A stretch of DNA of 13,074 bases. It comes from Pseudanabaena sp. CAN_BIN31. Its GTDB lineage: Bacteria; Cyanobacteriota; Cyanobacteriia; Pseudanabaenales; Pseudanabaenaceae. The notes under the pieces are model-generated. The model was not told the DNA's origin. It did no database searches and saw only the letters and a program-made list of their open reading frames with translations. Below, piece after piece: positions 1 to 6,767 of this stretch. The stretch spans positions 1-13,074 of the forward strand of contig JAJAZG010000460.1 in the NCBI GenBank assembly GCA_026785865.1, read 5' to 3'. A program made the translations under genes and the position numbers. Each line of letters begins with the position of its first letter. Position 1 is the stretch's first letter.

Positions 1-70
1 GCAACAATGGCAACAGTTCAGTCATAATACCCACAGTCGCAGCATATATCCAACGAGAGTCGCTTTACGC

Positions 71-802
71 ATGGCAGACAAGTCCCGCACCATAGCCCCC
101 AAACCCTTAGCAGATTTCAAGGTCGGTGTCGATAACGTGATCTTTTCCGTAGACACCGAGCAGAACCGTCTATTGGTGCTACTTGTGATGCGCCAACATG
201 AACCATATCGCGATCGCTGGTGCTTGCCCGGTACACTCGTGCGTCAAGGCGAATCCCCCGAAGAATCCGCCTATCGCATTCTTTCTGAAAAAATCCGCGC
301 CAAAAATCTCTATCTCGAACAACTCTTCACCTTTGGTGATATCGGACGCGATCCGCGTGAGGCTCCCGATAGTTATGCAGTACGCTATCTATCTGTTAGT
401 TATTTCGCATTAGTTCCCTTTGCTCAAGCAGAACTAATTGCTGATGGAGTGAGTGGCATCGCATGGTATCCCGTCAAGCAAGTTCCTGAACTCGCCTTCG
501 ATCATAATCGCATTCTCGAATATGGACATCGCCGACTCCGCAATAAGCTCGAATATAGCCCTGTTGCCTTTGATGTATTGCCCGAAGCTTTTACGCTCAG
601 CGATCTCTATCAACTTTATACAACTGTCCTTGGCGAGAATTTTTCCGACTATTCCAATTTTCGTACCCGCTTATTAAAGTTAGGTTTCCTGAGTGATACG
701 GGTATCAAAACCTCACGGGGAGCAGGTCGTCCTGCTAGTCTCTATCGCTTCGATGCGGAAGCTTTTGCTCCATTTAAGAATAAGCCAATGGTGTTTATTT
801 AA
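71..802 (+). CDS. nrtR: NrtR-family transcriptional regulator (degenerate Nudix domain plus winged helix)
   Basis: This 243-residue protein has an N-terminal Nudix-like domain (about residues 15-150) and a C-terminal winged-helix DNA-binding domain (about 165-240, starting FTLSDLYQLY and including GRPASLYRF). The stretch YLEQLFTFGDIGRDPR (81-96) is typical of NrtR, the ADP-ribose-sensing repressor of NAD biosynthesis and salvage genes. The Nudix box is broken for catalysis: aligned to GX5EX7REUXEE, the first G is T55, the E of RE is I70 and the last E is K74, while E61, R69 and E73 remain. That fits a domain that binds ADP-ribose or a related ligand but does not hydrolyse it. The ATG at 71 gives a complete domain; only a weak purine stretch (cgagag) lies upstream. 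No NAD gene is next to it, so its targets must lie elsewhere. It ends in a long hairpin. Function is inferred from family resemblance. Confidence 0.85.
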   Translation: MADKSRTIAPKPLADFKVGVDNVIFSVDTEQNRLLVLLVMRQHEPYRDRWCLPGTLVRQGESPEESAYRILSEKIRAKNLYLEQLFTFGDIGRDPREAPDSYAVRYLSVSYFALVPFAQAELIADGVSGIAWYPVKQVPELAFDHNRILEYGHRRLRNKLEYSPVAFDVLPEAFTLSDLYQLYTTVLGENFSDYSNFRTRLLKLGFLSDTGIKTSRGAGRPASLYRFDAEAFAPFKNKPMVFI

Positions 803-853
803 ACCCAAATAGTTGTGACGCAAGCACAATGTGCGCCACAACTATTTGGGTTT
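801..853. terminator. Long hairpin at the end of the nrtR-like gene
   Basis: The arms 801-817 (aaacccaaatagttgtg) and 837-853 are perfect 17-bp inverted repeats. The 19-nt loop contains a second small stem (gcac at 824-827 with gtgc at 831-834). The left arm begins inside the TAA stop codon at 800-802. It probably ends or protects the upstream transcript. No long T tract follows, so intrinsic termination is not certain. Confidence 0.55.
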
Positions 854-907
854 AGCTACTTACAAGTAAAGCAAGCTAAGCTAGAAGCTAAATAAATCAG
901 GTAAAAT

Positions 908-2068
908 ATGAATTACGATGCGATCGCGATCGGTGCAGGGCTATCGGGCTGTAGCGCCGCCATTCAACTAGCAAAACTCGGTTATCGAGTTTTGCTGCTA
1001 GAGCAAAGCCATTACCCAATGCATAAGCTCTGTGGCGAATTTCTATCTGTTGAAGTAACCGAAGCTTTTGAAAATCTAGGAATACTCGAACAGGTCTACA
1101 AAGTTGGCGCACAGAAGATTAATCGAGCTTACTTGACTACTTCTGGCGGTGCATCATTTCGGAGTAAACTTCCTAGCGCTGCATTGGGACTGAGCCGCTA
1201 TCAACTAGATTTGATGCTCTTCCAACGAGCGCAAGCTGTGAATGTGACTTGTATTGATAATACGAAAGTGACAGGCGTTACGGGCAATTTAGAAGAAGGG
1301 TTTAAGGTTAGCACCAGCAAAGGAGAATTTTCTGGGCGCTTGGTATTAGGTGCATTTGGGAAACGGTCTTCCCTCGATCGCAATCTCAATCGGGAATTTG
1401 TACAGAAGCGATCGCCTTGGATTGCTTATAAAGGACATTTTACAGGTGTGGATATTGCCGATGTGATCGAATTGCATAGTTTTCCGAATGGATATTGTGG
1501 ACTATCGCAAATCGAAACAGGCGAAATTAACGTTTGTTGGATTGCCCATGAGCGGGTGATGAAAGAGCCAGTTGATCCAGAGTTAGATATTCCCTTATCC
1601 CTAGCTCAAAACCCTGTACTCGCCGATCGCTTCCGTCATATGCAACGAGTTTCCACTTCATTACAGGGCTTGAGTCAGATTAGCTTTGAATTGAAAGGGA
1701 ATTTCTATAACGATATTTGCATGATTGGTGATACGGCGGGAATGATTACGCCGCTTTGTGGTGATGGTATGGCGATGGCATTGCGATCATCAGAAATTGC
1801 GGTTCCTTTTGTCAGTCAATTTCTGGAACATCAAATCAATGCGATCGCCTTTAAACAGCAATATACGATCGCATGGCGCAAGGAATTCCAAACCCGCTTG
1901 CGACTAGGAAGAATGATGCACAATTGCTTTGTGCAGCCACCGCTTGCGAATATGGGTGTGAGCTTGTGTCAGATGGTTCCCGCTTTAGGTAATTGGATTA
2001 TCGGCGCAACTCGCGGTAAATCGCAGCAATTACTCAGCAATGATTTTGCCAGTAATGCGCTCTCCTAG
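908..2068 (+). CDS. FAD-dependent oxidoreductase, geranylgeranyl reductase/FixC-like
   Basis: A 386-residue flavoprotein of the COG0644 type. The dinucleotide-binding motif GAGLSG is at residues 9-14, with the ribose-binding acidic residue E32 ending the second strand (VLLLEQ). A HKLCGEFLS segment (39-47) follows, typical of this family. The second FAD motif, GDTAGMITPLCGDGM, starts at residue 274. Relatives include geranylgeranyl reductases, FixC-like proteins and hydroxylases acting beside type III polyketide synthases; the substrate cannot be read from the sequence. The start is the ATG at 908 with only a weak upstream caggt. The length is normal and the frame is intact. Its last 39 bases overlap, tail to tail, the remnant of an MFS transporter on the other strand. 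No biosynthetic partner is present in the window. Confidence 0.8.
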   Translation: MNYDAIAIGAGLSGCSAAIQLAKLGYRVLLLEQSHYPMHKLCGEFLSVEVTEAFENLGILEQVYKVGAQKINRAYLTTSGGASFRSKLPSAALGLSRYQLDLMLFQRAQAVNVTCIDNTKVTGVTGNLEEGFKVSTSKGEFSGRLVLGAFGKRSSLDRNLNREFVQKRSPWIAYKGHFTGVDIADVIELHSFPNGYCGLSQIETGEINVCWIAHERVMKEPVDPELDIPLSLAQNPVLADRFRHMQRVSTSLQGLSQISFELKGNFYNDICMIGDTAGMITPLCGDGMAMALRSSEIAVPFVSQFLEHQINAIAFKQQYTIAWRKEFQTRLRLGRMMHNCFVQPPLANMGVSLCQMVPALGNWIIGATRGKSQQLLSNDFASNALS

Positions 2069-2568
2069 AGCAATTCCTACTCCTGCCACCAGAAAGGCGA
2101 TCGCGGTCATCAAAATCACATTCGGCATAGAAATTATGGCGGATTTGGGAACTAGATAACCAAAAATAGCGATCGCTCCTGAAAACCCACCAAAACCACG
2201 CGCGTAATTTCATTTGCACCGCCGAATATCACCACACATGGCAAGCCAATAAACAAAGCCGTTGAAGCAAGCGTTCCTGCCACAATCAATGGCATCCGCG
2301 TGCTATACCAATGCTGCTAGCGATCAAATAATCCGCCAAATAATGGCTCAACGAAGACCGCGATCGCGCTTTCGATTACCAGCAACAGAGCTGCAAATTG
2401 TTGAGCTTGACTAGCGGGATATCCAAATACCTGTTCGATAAACTTGGGTAAGTAGATCCCGTAAGCGATCCAACTCAGTGAAATTGCTCCTTGTACTGAC
2501 GCAAGGCTCCACACTTGCAGCCAACGTACTCGATCCGATGCTTGATTTGGTACTGGGGCGATCGTCAT
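2030..2568 (-). pseudogene. MFS transporter remnant (stop codon, frameshift, internal deletion)
   Basis: Read on the minus strand from the ATG at 2568, the first 83 codons look like the start of a major facilitator: a first membrane helix (SLASVQGAISLSWIAYGIYL), a second (QFAALLLVIESAIAVFVEPL) and the loop motif FGGLFDR. An in-frame TAG follows at about 2318-2320. The same frame then continues with hydrophobic sequence (PLIVAGTLASTALFIGLP). Near 2185-2200 the frame shifts, and a C-terminal helix pair follows (IFGYLVPKSAII, then AFLVAGVGIALGERI) to a TAA at 2030-2032. The total is about 180 codons against roughly 400 for a normal MFS protein, so the middle helices appear to be deleted. The end overlaps the oxidoreductase gene by 39 bp. 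Natural substrate is unknown. A sequencing error could explain one defect but not all three. Confidence 0.8.
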
Positions 2569-2595
2569 AAAGTTTTTCTCAACTTGTCAAAATGC

Positions 2596-2674
2596 TACAG
2601 CGCTTTGCGCTTTCATAAAACCCAGAGAAATTTTTGAAAGTGCCGCGAAGCGGCACTTTCAAAAATTTCTCTAT
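2596..2674. repeat. 79-bp palindromic dispersed repeat, copy 1
   Basis: It has two nested parts. The first is a small hairpin (agcgc-ttt-gcgct, 2599-2611). The second is a perfect 23-bp stem (2624-2646 with 2650-2672) around the 3-nt loop gaa. The whole unit recurs at 9175-9253 as its reverse complement with about four mismatches, mostly in the linker between the two hairpins. It lies upstream of the MFS remnant and downstream of the pentapeptide-repeat gene. It looks like a mobile palindromic element (REP/MITE-like) rather than a simple terminator. Confidence 0.8.
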
Positions 2675-2697
2675 ATCCCTTAAAGCCTCAATAGGCG

Positions 2698-2723
2698 GTG
2701 TTATTGCAGCGCTACAATAACAC
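2698..2723. repeat. Short inverted repeat in the palindrome cluster
   Basis: The 9-bp arms gtgttattg (2698-2706) and caataacac (2715-2723) surround an 8-nt loop holding the palindrome agcgct. It sits between the 79-bp element and the terminator-like hairpin of the pentapeptide-repeat gene. Role unknown. Confidence 0.5.
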
Positions 2724-2770
2724 AAATAAATTTCAAAAGTCTTGCTTTGCAAGGCTTTTGAAATTTATTT
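2724..2770 (-). terminator. Hairpin at the 3' end of the pentapeptide-repeat gene, spanning its stop codon
   Basis: The 22-bp arms 2724-2745 and 2749-2770 enclose the loop ttt, with one G-U pair (2740/2754) and otherwise perfect pairing. The right arm contains the TAA stop (2765-2767 on the plus strand) of the minus-strand pentapeptide gene. On that strand the outer stem ends in a T-rich stretch, which supports a transcription-terminating role. Confidence 0.6.
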
Positions 2771-3421
2771 AATCAAAGTACAACCTTGCATAGAAATTGT
2801 GCGATCGGGCATAGTCGCCCGACAAAGATTTGCTTGGCTCAAATCCACATTAGTCACGATCGCATTGGTAAGGTCAGCGCGATACAAATCTGCACCTCTG
2901 AGGTTTGCACCCGTCAAATCTGCACCATACAGGCTCGCGTTACGCAAAGAGGCATTGGTGAGATTAGCGCCATTGAGCTTGGCATAAACCAACTCAATAT
3001 CAATCAAATTGGCATTCTGCAAGTTTGCCCCAGTCAAGTCAGCATATTTCCAACGACTATTTCGCGCATTGGTTCCAGACAAATTTGCTTGGATCAAATC
3101 GCTATTAATCAAAAAAGTGTTGCGTAGGTCGGTGTTGCTGAGATCAGCATCACGAAAGTCGGCATAATACATCGTGCTAAAAGCCAAGTTTGCACCAGAG
3201 AGCGAACTTTTTCGCAAATCGGCAACATCGAGAAATGACTCGCGTAAATTTGCATTTTTTGCTTCTAGCCCGCTTAGCTCACAGCGCTGACAAGTGCGAT
3301 TTTCTTTCAGAGATTGGACATGTTCAGCATTTTGCGCTTGCACGCTCATACTAATTGTCATACTAGCCATCAGAGTGCTAGCGATCGCGATCATAGAATG
3401 ATTAAAGGCTATTGACTTCAT
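2765..3421 (-). CDS. Exported pentapeptide-repeat protein
   Basis: A 218-residue protein. The N-terminus has a signal peptide: the hydrophobic run MIAIASTLMASMTISM, then SVQA with predicted cleavage after A29. The mature protein begins with a CxxC (C44, C47; TCQRCELSG), a common opening of cyanobacterial pentapeptide proteins of the CPGCDLSGANL type. From about residue 48 to 200 there are tandem A(D/N)LXX pentapeptides (such as ADLTGANLRGADL), which fold as a right-handed quadrilateral beta-helix. It ends with a cysteine-containing cap (C200, C214; CRATMPDRTISMQGC). The repeats indicate a binding or scaffold protein in the periplasm or thylakoid lumen; the partner is unknown. It is divergent from the terC gene with 171 bp between their start codons, and its stop codon lies inside a 22-bp stem. 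Confidence 0.88.
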   Translation of the reverse strand: MKSIAFNHSMIAIASTLMASMTISMSVQAQNAEHVQSLKENRTCQRCELSGLEAKNANLRESFLDVADLRKSSLSGANLAFSTMYYADFRDADLSNTDLRNTFLINSDLIQANLSGTNARNSRWKYADLTGANLQNANLIDIELVYAKLNGANLTNASLRNASLYGADLTGANLRGADLYRADLTNAIVTNVDLSQANLCRATMPDRTISMQGCTLIK

Positions 3422-3592
3422 AAAAAAGTACCATTATTTAGCAATCCTCTACTAATTGTTATCACAACACCTACCTCTACAACACAGCAAAATGTAACAA
3501 AAAACATAGGGTGTAGTGGAGACAATGCACTCACCACATAATTTTGTATACTTGATGTTAGTTTGTTAATGTTTTGTTATGGATCGTATTGA
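3422..3592. promoter_or_regulatory. Divergent control region between the pentapeptide-repeat gene and terC
   Basis: This 171-bp AT-rich gap must hold both promoters. Candidate elements toward terC are a TATACT at 3547-3552, and TTGATG (3552-3557) spaced 17 nt from TGTTAT (3575-3580). The second pair would leave almost no leader. A weak hairpin lies around 3516-3537. No Shine-Dalgarno sequence precedes the terC ATG. The assignments are tentative. Confidence 0.35.
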
Positions 3593-4312
3593 ATGTTCGA
3601 GCAGTTTCTAGGTACGAATGCCTTTGTTTTTCGCCCCGAAGTTCTTCCCATTTTGGGCGTATTAATTCTGCTAGAGGCGATTTTGTCGGCGGATAATGCG
3701 ATCGCCCTTGCCGCGATCGTGCGTAGTTTGCCAGATCCAAAGCAAGAGGAATGGGCGCTACGTTATGGCTTGATCGGGGCATTTGTATTGCGTGTGGTGC
3801 TAATTTTCACGGCGACATGGGTAATTAAATATTGGCAATTTGAACTAGCTGGTGCTGTATATCTGATTTGGCTTTCGGGCAAGTTTTTCTTAGAAAAGTC
3901 TCAAGCAGGGCATGATGCAAAGAATCCAGTTCGCATGGCAACGAAGCTATGGCAGGTTGTCGCCCTTGTATCGCTGACAGATTTAGCATTTTCGCTGGAT
4001 AGTGTGACGGCTGCCGTAGCAGTGGCTCAAGAAACTTGGTTAGTGCTAATCGGCGGCGTGGTGGGGATTATTACCTTACGTTTTTTAGCAGGACTGTTTA
4101 TTAAGTGGTTAGAAGAATTTACATACCTTGAGTCGGCGGGTTATCTAATCGTGTTATTGGTGGGTTTACGCCTATTTATCAAAGTATTTTCTGATAGCTT
4201 AGTTCCGCCTGAATGGTTGATGCTTACTTGTATTGGATTAGTTTTTCTCTGGGGATTTTCTAAACGCGAACCAGTTGATGAACTTGAAGCGATCGCTGAT
4301 ACCAGTAAATAA
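3593..4312 (+). CDS. TerC-family integral membrane protein
   Basis: A 239-residue polytopic membrane protein with about seven hydrophobic segments. The two family signatures are present: LLEAILSADNAIALAA (D34, N35) and, in the second half, DLAFSLDSVTAA (D130, D136). These acidic residues within membrane segments are thought to bind metal. TerC-family proteins were first linked to tellurite resistance; bacterial relatives export Mn2+, and the plant thylakoid homologue is needed for thylakoid protein insertion. The role here is therefore metal efflux or membrane biogenesis, which the sequence alone cannot decide. The start is the ATG at 3593; another ATG at 3579 is out of frame. The gene stands alone and is closed by a perfect 19-bp hairpin. 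A second Mn-exporter-type gene lies about 1.5 kb downstream (5822-6463). Confidence 0.85.
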   Translation: MFEQFLGTNAFVFRPEVLPILGVLILLEAILSADNAIALAAIVRSLPDPKQEEWALRYGLIGAFVLRVVLIFTATWVIKYWQFELAGAVYLIWLSGKFFLEKSQAGHDAKNPVRMATKLWQVVALVSLTDLAFSLDSVTAAVAVAQETWLVLIGGVVGIITLRFLAGLFIKWLEEFTYLESAGYLIVLLVGLRLFIKVFSDSLVPPEWLMLTCIGLVFLWGFSKREPVDELEAIADTSK

Positions 4313-4314
4313 AA

Positions 4315-4355
4315 AAAAGATGGAAAGCGGCACTCTGTGCCGCTTTCCATCTTTT
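4315..4355 (+). terminator. Perfect 19-bp terminator hairpin after terC
   Basis: The arms 4315-4333 and 4337-4355 (gtgccgctttccatctttt) pair perfectly around the loop tct, three bases after the stop codon. The outer stem is A-rich on one side and T-rich on the other, so it could work in both directions. It lies between terC and the converging Rpn-type gene. Confidence 0.75.
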
Positions 4356-4422
4356 CGTTTTATGTCCCAACATACTTAACGATCGCTATAAAAATTAAAC
4401 CCAGCAAGATTTTGAAGTTTGA

Positions 4423-5262
4423 TTAGAGCGATCGCTTTGGTTTTGTAGTTTTTCTTGCTCTAGGCTGTTTCGTAGCAAGCTTTTGCAGTTTTTCGATTTG
4501 TTTTAGGGTTAGTCCTGTGAATTCGGCGATCGCATCTACAGCAATGTTAGAACTTAGCATTTTTAAAGCAATCTGATTTTTTTCTTCAGCCTTACCTTCA
4601 GCCTTACCTTTGGATATACCTTTAGCCTCGCCTTCGAGCAAGATATCTTGATAAATTACTGATTCTTTCATGATTTCGCTCCTCAATAATCTTTGGATAA
4701 TTTCTTTGTTTAGGGCTATACCCGATATTATAGCCGTCGATGCGGCGACGTTGCTTTGGGTGGTTTTATCGGCGATGTTTTCAATTTGCTTGGCGACTTG
4801 TCTAAGAGTTTCTTCGGGGTTGTTGGTGTTGGATAGGGGGGCAAAGGGGAATAAGCCTTGATATTGCTGAAATATTTTGGTAGGTTGTTCCCATAGTCGG
4901 ATGACATTGAAGCAATGGTTCAATTCTCCTGTGATAAATGTGGTTTCATTAACTAGCGGTGATTGACTGGGGGTAAGGTAGATGACTACTTGATGGATTC
5001 GCTTTTCTGGGAATTTGCGATATAGCCTGAGGCGGTAGTCTGCCATACGGAAAGGGATGTTTCTGTTTGGCTCGGTTTGGAATTCGATATGGAGTATTAG
5101 TTCGGCTGATTCGAGAAATATAACTGAGTCGGCGCGGATCGGTTCGAGGAGTAGTTCCGATGGTTCGAGTTTGGTGAGATTGATCGGTTTCCCCAATAGC
5201 CAACTGGCGAAATCGCTGGGGAAGGTCTCGGCAAGGAATTTGCAAGTATTGTCAAAGCTCAT
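4423..5262 (-). CDS. Rpn-family recombination-promoting nuclease (PD-(D/E)XK)
   Basis: A 279-residue protein typical of the large Rpn/PDDEXK transposase-like family abundant in cyanobacteria. The likely nuclease core is near the N-terminus: D45 in IRADSVIFLE, followed by the E60-x-Q62 pair in LHIEFQTE, in the usual order D...ExQ. A helical region follows, then a charged repeat of the form GEAKGISKGKAEGKAEEK, a common linker in this family, and a short C-terminal helix with a basic tail (KTTKPKRSL). Known members cut DNA and promote RecA-independent recombination; many genomic copies vary in activity. The ATG at 5262 gives the expected N-terminus. The gene is single, opposite to its neighbours, and its body from about 4540 onward lacks CGATCG sites, which hints at later acquisition. 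Confidence 0.8.
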   Translation of the reverse strand: MSFDNTCKFLAETFPSDFASWLLGKPINLTKLEPSELLLEPIRADSVIFLESAELILHIEFQTEPNRNIPFRMADYRLRLYRKFPEKRIHQVVIYLTPSQSPLVNETTFITGELNHCFNVIRLWEQPTKIFQQYQGLFPFAPLSNTNNPEETLRQVAKQIENIADKTTQSNVAASTAIISGIALNKEIIQRLLRSEIMKESVIYQDILLEGEAKGISKGKAEGKAEEKNQIALKMLSSNIAVDAIAEFTGLTLKQIEKLQKLATKQPRARKTTKPKRSL

Positions 5263-5326
5263 TTTTGGATTTTCAGGCGTGAATTTCCGTATGCCCTACG
5301 ATATTTGATATATCTTAATATAGAGC

Positions 5327-5353
5327 CGTCCTAGAAGGACGAGGTTTTAAACC
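5327..5353 (+). repeat. Two tandem mini-hairpins upstream of gcvH (possible IS200/IS605 end relic)
   Basis: A 6-bp stem, cgtcct-aga-aggacg (5327-5341), is followed at once by a second fold-back, ggttt-t-aaacc (5343-5353). Tandem small hairpins of this kind resemble the subterminal ends of IS200/IS605-type elements in cyanobacteria. It could instead be an attenuator or an mRNA leader element of gcvH, which starts 45 bp downstream. No transposase is next to it. Confidence 0.35.
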
Positions 5354-5397
5354 CAATTTCTCGATAAGATTTCAGAAACAAGGAAAAAAGTAGCAAG

Positions 5398-5784
5398 ATG
5401 TTTGAATATCCTGAAGACCTAAAATACACCGACTCCCATGAATACATTCGGCTAGAGGATGACACCGCCACGGTAGGAATTACCGCTTTTGCGATCGATC
5501 AATTGGGCGATATTGTCTTTCTCGATCTTCCCGAAGTGGGGACAAAGGTAGAAAAAGGACAAACTTTCGGCACGATTGAGTCGGTCAAGGCGGTGGAAGA
5601 TATCTATTCACCTGTGACGGGTACGGTGATGGAAGCGAATACTGCATTAGTCGATGAGCCAGAAAGTATTACTAATGACCCTTACGGTGCTTCGTGGTTA
5701 CTGAAGGTGAATATTGAAGATGCAAGCGAACTAGATGGCACGATGTCGGCTAGTGAATATCGCGGTAAAGTTGAAGGCAATTAG
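5398..5784 (+). CDS. gcvH: Glycine cleavage system H protein
   Basis: This 128-residue protein is full length for GcvH, the lipoyl carrier of the glycine cleavage complex. It shuttles the aminomethyl group between the P, T and L proteins in the cytoplasm, a step of photorespiratory glycine breakdown in cyanobacteria. The lipoylation site is K64 in TIESVKAVEDIYSPVTG, in the standard context. The N-terminus (YPEDLKYTDSHEYI) and the GITAFAIDQLGDIVFLDLP segment are also canonical. The start is the ATG at 5398, after an A-rich leader with a weak aagg. The genes for P and T proteins are not adjacent, which is usual in cyanobacteria. It converges on the Mnx-like gene, sharing a terminator with it. 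Confidence 0.96.
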   Translation: MFEYPEDLKYTDSHEYIRLEDDTATVGITAFAIDQLGDIVFLDLPEVGTKVEKGQTFGTIESVKAVEDIYSPVTGTVMEANTALVDEPESITNDPYGASWLLKVNIEDASELDGTMSASEYRGKVEGN

Positions 5785-5794
5785 CTTCAATCAC

Positions 5795-5823
5795 AAAAAA
5801 AGCGGCGCACCGCGCCGTTTTTT
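5795..5823. terminator. Bidirectional intrinsic terminator between gcvH and the GDT1-family gene
   Basis: The GC-rich stem cggcgc (5803-5808) / gcgccg (5812-5817) has the loop acc. It is flanked by seven A on the left and six T on the right, so it gives a U tract in both directions. It lies between the stop codons of two convergent genes and overlaps the stop of the minus-strand one. Confidence 0.85.
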
Positions 5824-6463
5824 ATTGGGGATTAAAATAAGCTGTTACGCCAAAAATCAGAAAGAGAACGCCGCCGATCGCTGTAATTACGCGCTCAGAG
5901 ATCTTTCCCGCTACTAAACGACCACCAATCACGGCGATTACTGTGCAGATACCATGCCCTAAAATCGCGCCCAAGGTTACAAAAATGGGATCATTCGCGG
6001 CAGCTAAGGCGATCGTGCTAATTTGAGTGCGATCGCCCCATTCCGCTAAAAAAGTCATCACAAAAGCCTGTACCCAAATTCCAATCTGGGGATAACGCTT
6101 TAAAACTTTGCCAAAGATCGGTATTGAAATTTGATGATCTTTCTCTTCAACAGCTTCTTCGGCTTCTTTGACCACTGCTTCCGTAGAATTGGGAGACATG
6201 CCGATCGCGTCAATAATCAGCTTTACGCCGAAGATTAAAAACAAGGCGATCGCGCCATAGTGAGTGTAAGCTTTTGGTAATAGCGACATCGCTTGCCCTA
6301 ATAGCACCGACAGCACTGTCATTAAGGCTAATGCTGATAGCACTGAAGAAAACACGGTGCGATGGTCATAGCGCATCGATAAAATCACCGCGATAAAAAA
6401 AGTTTTATCCCCTAATTCCGAAATAGTAATCAGCAATAAACTCGCTGTAAAAGCTTGCAGCAA
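5822..6463 (-). CDS. mnx: GDT1/UPF0016 (TMEM165) family Mn/Ca transporter, Mnx-like
   Basis: A 213-residue membrane protein with the two hallmark motifs of the GDT1 family: ELGDKT (residues 16-21) and EWGDRT (141-146), one in each half of an internally duplicated six-helix fold. A charged cytosolic loop (KEAEEAVEEKDHQ, about 99-111) separates the halves. The Synechocystis member Mnx exports manganese from the cytoplasm toward the thylakoid lumen, and plant PAM71 is related, so Mn handling for photosystem II is the likely role. The start is unusual: the frame opens with TTG (6461-6463), preceded by agagag about 10 nt upstream, and no in-frame ATG lies between the upstream stop codon and the first motif. 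The gene symbol rests on homology to Mnx. Confidence 0.85.
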   Translation of the reverse strand: MLQAFTASLLLITISELGDKTFFIAVILSMRYDHRTVFSSVLSALALMTVLSVLLGQAMSLLPKAYTHYGAIALFLIFGVKLIIDAIGMSPNSTEAVVKEAEEAVEEKDHQISIPIFGKVLKRYPQIGIWVQAFVMTFLAEWGDRTQISTIALAAANDPIFVTLGAILGHGICTVIAVIGGRLVAGKISERVITAIGGVLFLIFGVTAYFNPQ

Positions 6464-6506
6464 TTTTTTAATTCTCTCTATGATTAAGTCCGATTATAAA
6501 TCATTT

Positions 6507-6682
6507 TTAGAAGATTAAAAATGTGCAAAAGCTTTGATAGTTAAGCAATTCAGATAATGAGTGAATAATGAATTGATAATGAACCAATAATGAATTGCAG
6601 TTGTTGACAATCTCAGGACTGAAGCTACTTAAACCGATCGCCAAGATATTCAGTGCAGCATTGCGATCGCCCTCTAAAACAT
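6507..6682 (-). pseudogene. C-terminal remnant of a TnpB (IS200/IS605 family) gene
   Basis: On the minus strand, 6645-6674 encodes EGDRNAALNI, followed by LAIGLSSFSPEIVNN. This resembles the end of TnpB proteins, where a D-R-D-x-N-A-A-x-N-I-L segment follows the zinc finger and carries the last catalytic aspartate. The frame runs on to a stop at 6507-6509. Upstream it is closed by a stop codon just before YVLEG, so no zinc finger or RuvC core remains in frame. It is therefore a fragment without function. The assignment rests on one short motif. Confidence 0.45.
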
Positions 6683-6767
6683 ATCAAATCATTTGAGAAT
6701 ATTTGTGGTTGAGTGAGATAGCGATCGCCACTTACAAACTTGAGAAGATGATTATTGAGGCGATCGC
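6663..6767. repeat. 105-bp direct repeat, copy A
   Basis: It starts and ends with the HIP1 octamer gcgatcgc and matches 8367-8471 base for base in length, with about 11 substitutions (close to 90% identity). The shared core includes aaatcatttgagaatatt and cttacaaacttgagaagatg. The two copies flank the orphan gene in the same orientation. Copy A overlaps the edge of the tnpB remnant. Confidence 0.85.

Noticed and set aside
1..70. End of an upstream gene or promoter before the nrtR-like gene
   Set aside because: Too short to show a coding frame or convincing promoter boxes.
2742..3127. Plus-strand open frames opposite the pentapeptide-repeat gene
   Set aside because: They arise from the periodic A(D/N)LXX codons read in antisense; they have no ribosome-binding site or family resemblance.
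3422..3592. Possible Mn-sensing yybP-ykoY riboswitch ahead of terC
   Set aside because: TerC genes in other bacteria often carry one, but I could not find its conserved purine-rich loops or paired stems here; only a weak hairpin near 3516-3537 is present.
4949..5245. Open frame overlapping the Rpn-type gene in another frame
   Set aside because: Shadow of a well-supported coding frame; composition unlike a real protein.
5263..5397. Possible glycine riboswitch ahead of gcvH
   Set aside because: The leader is too short for a standard aptamer, and only two tiny hairpins are visible.
6557..6605. AT-rich tandem-like patch as a CRISPR or iteron array
   Set aside because: Only two partial copies of aataatgaattg; no regular spacing, no cas or rep gene nearby.
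6663..6767. The 105-bp repeat as a coding element: one minus-strand frame (NNHLLKFVSGD, IFSNDL) is open in both copies
   Set aside because: Most differences between the copies change the amino acid, there is no start codon or ribosome-binding site, and the frame is short. A non-coding repeat or relic fits better.
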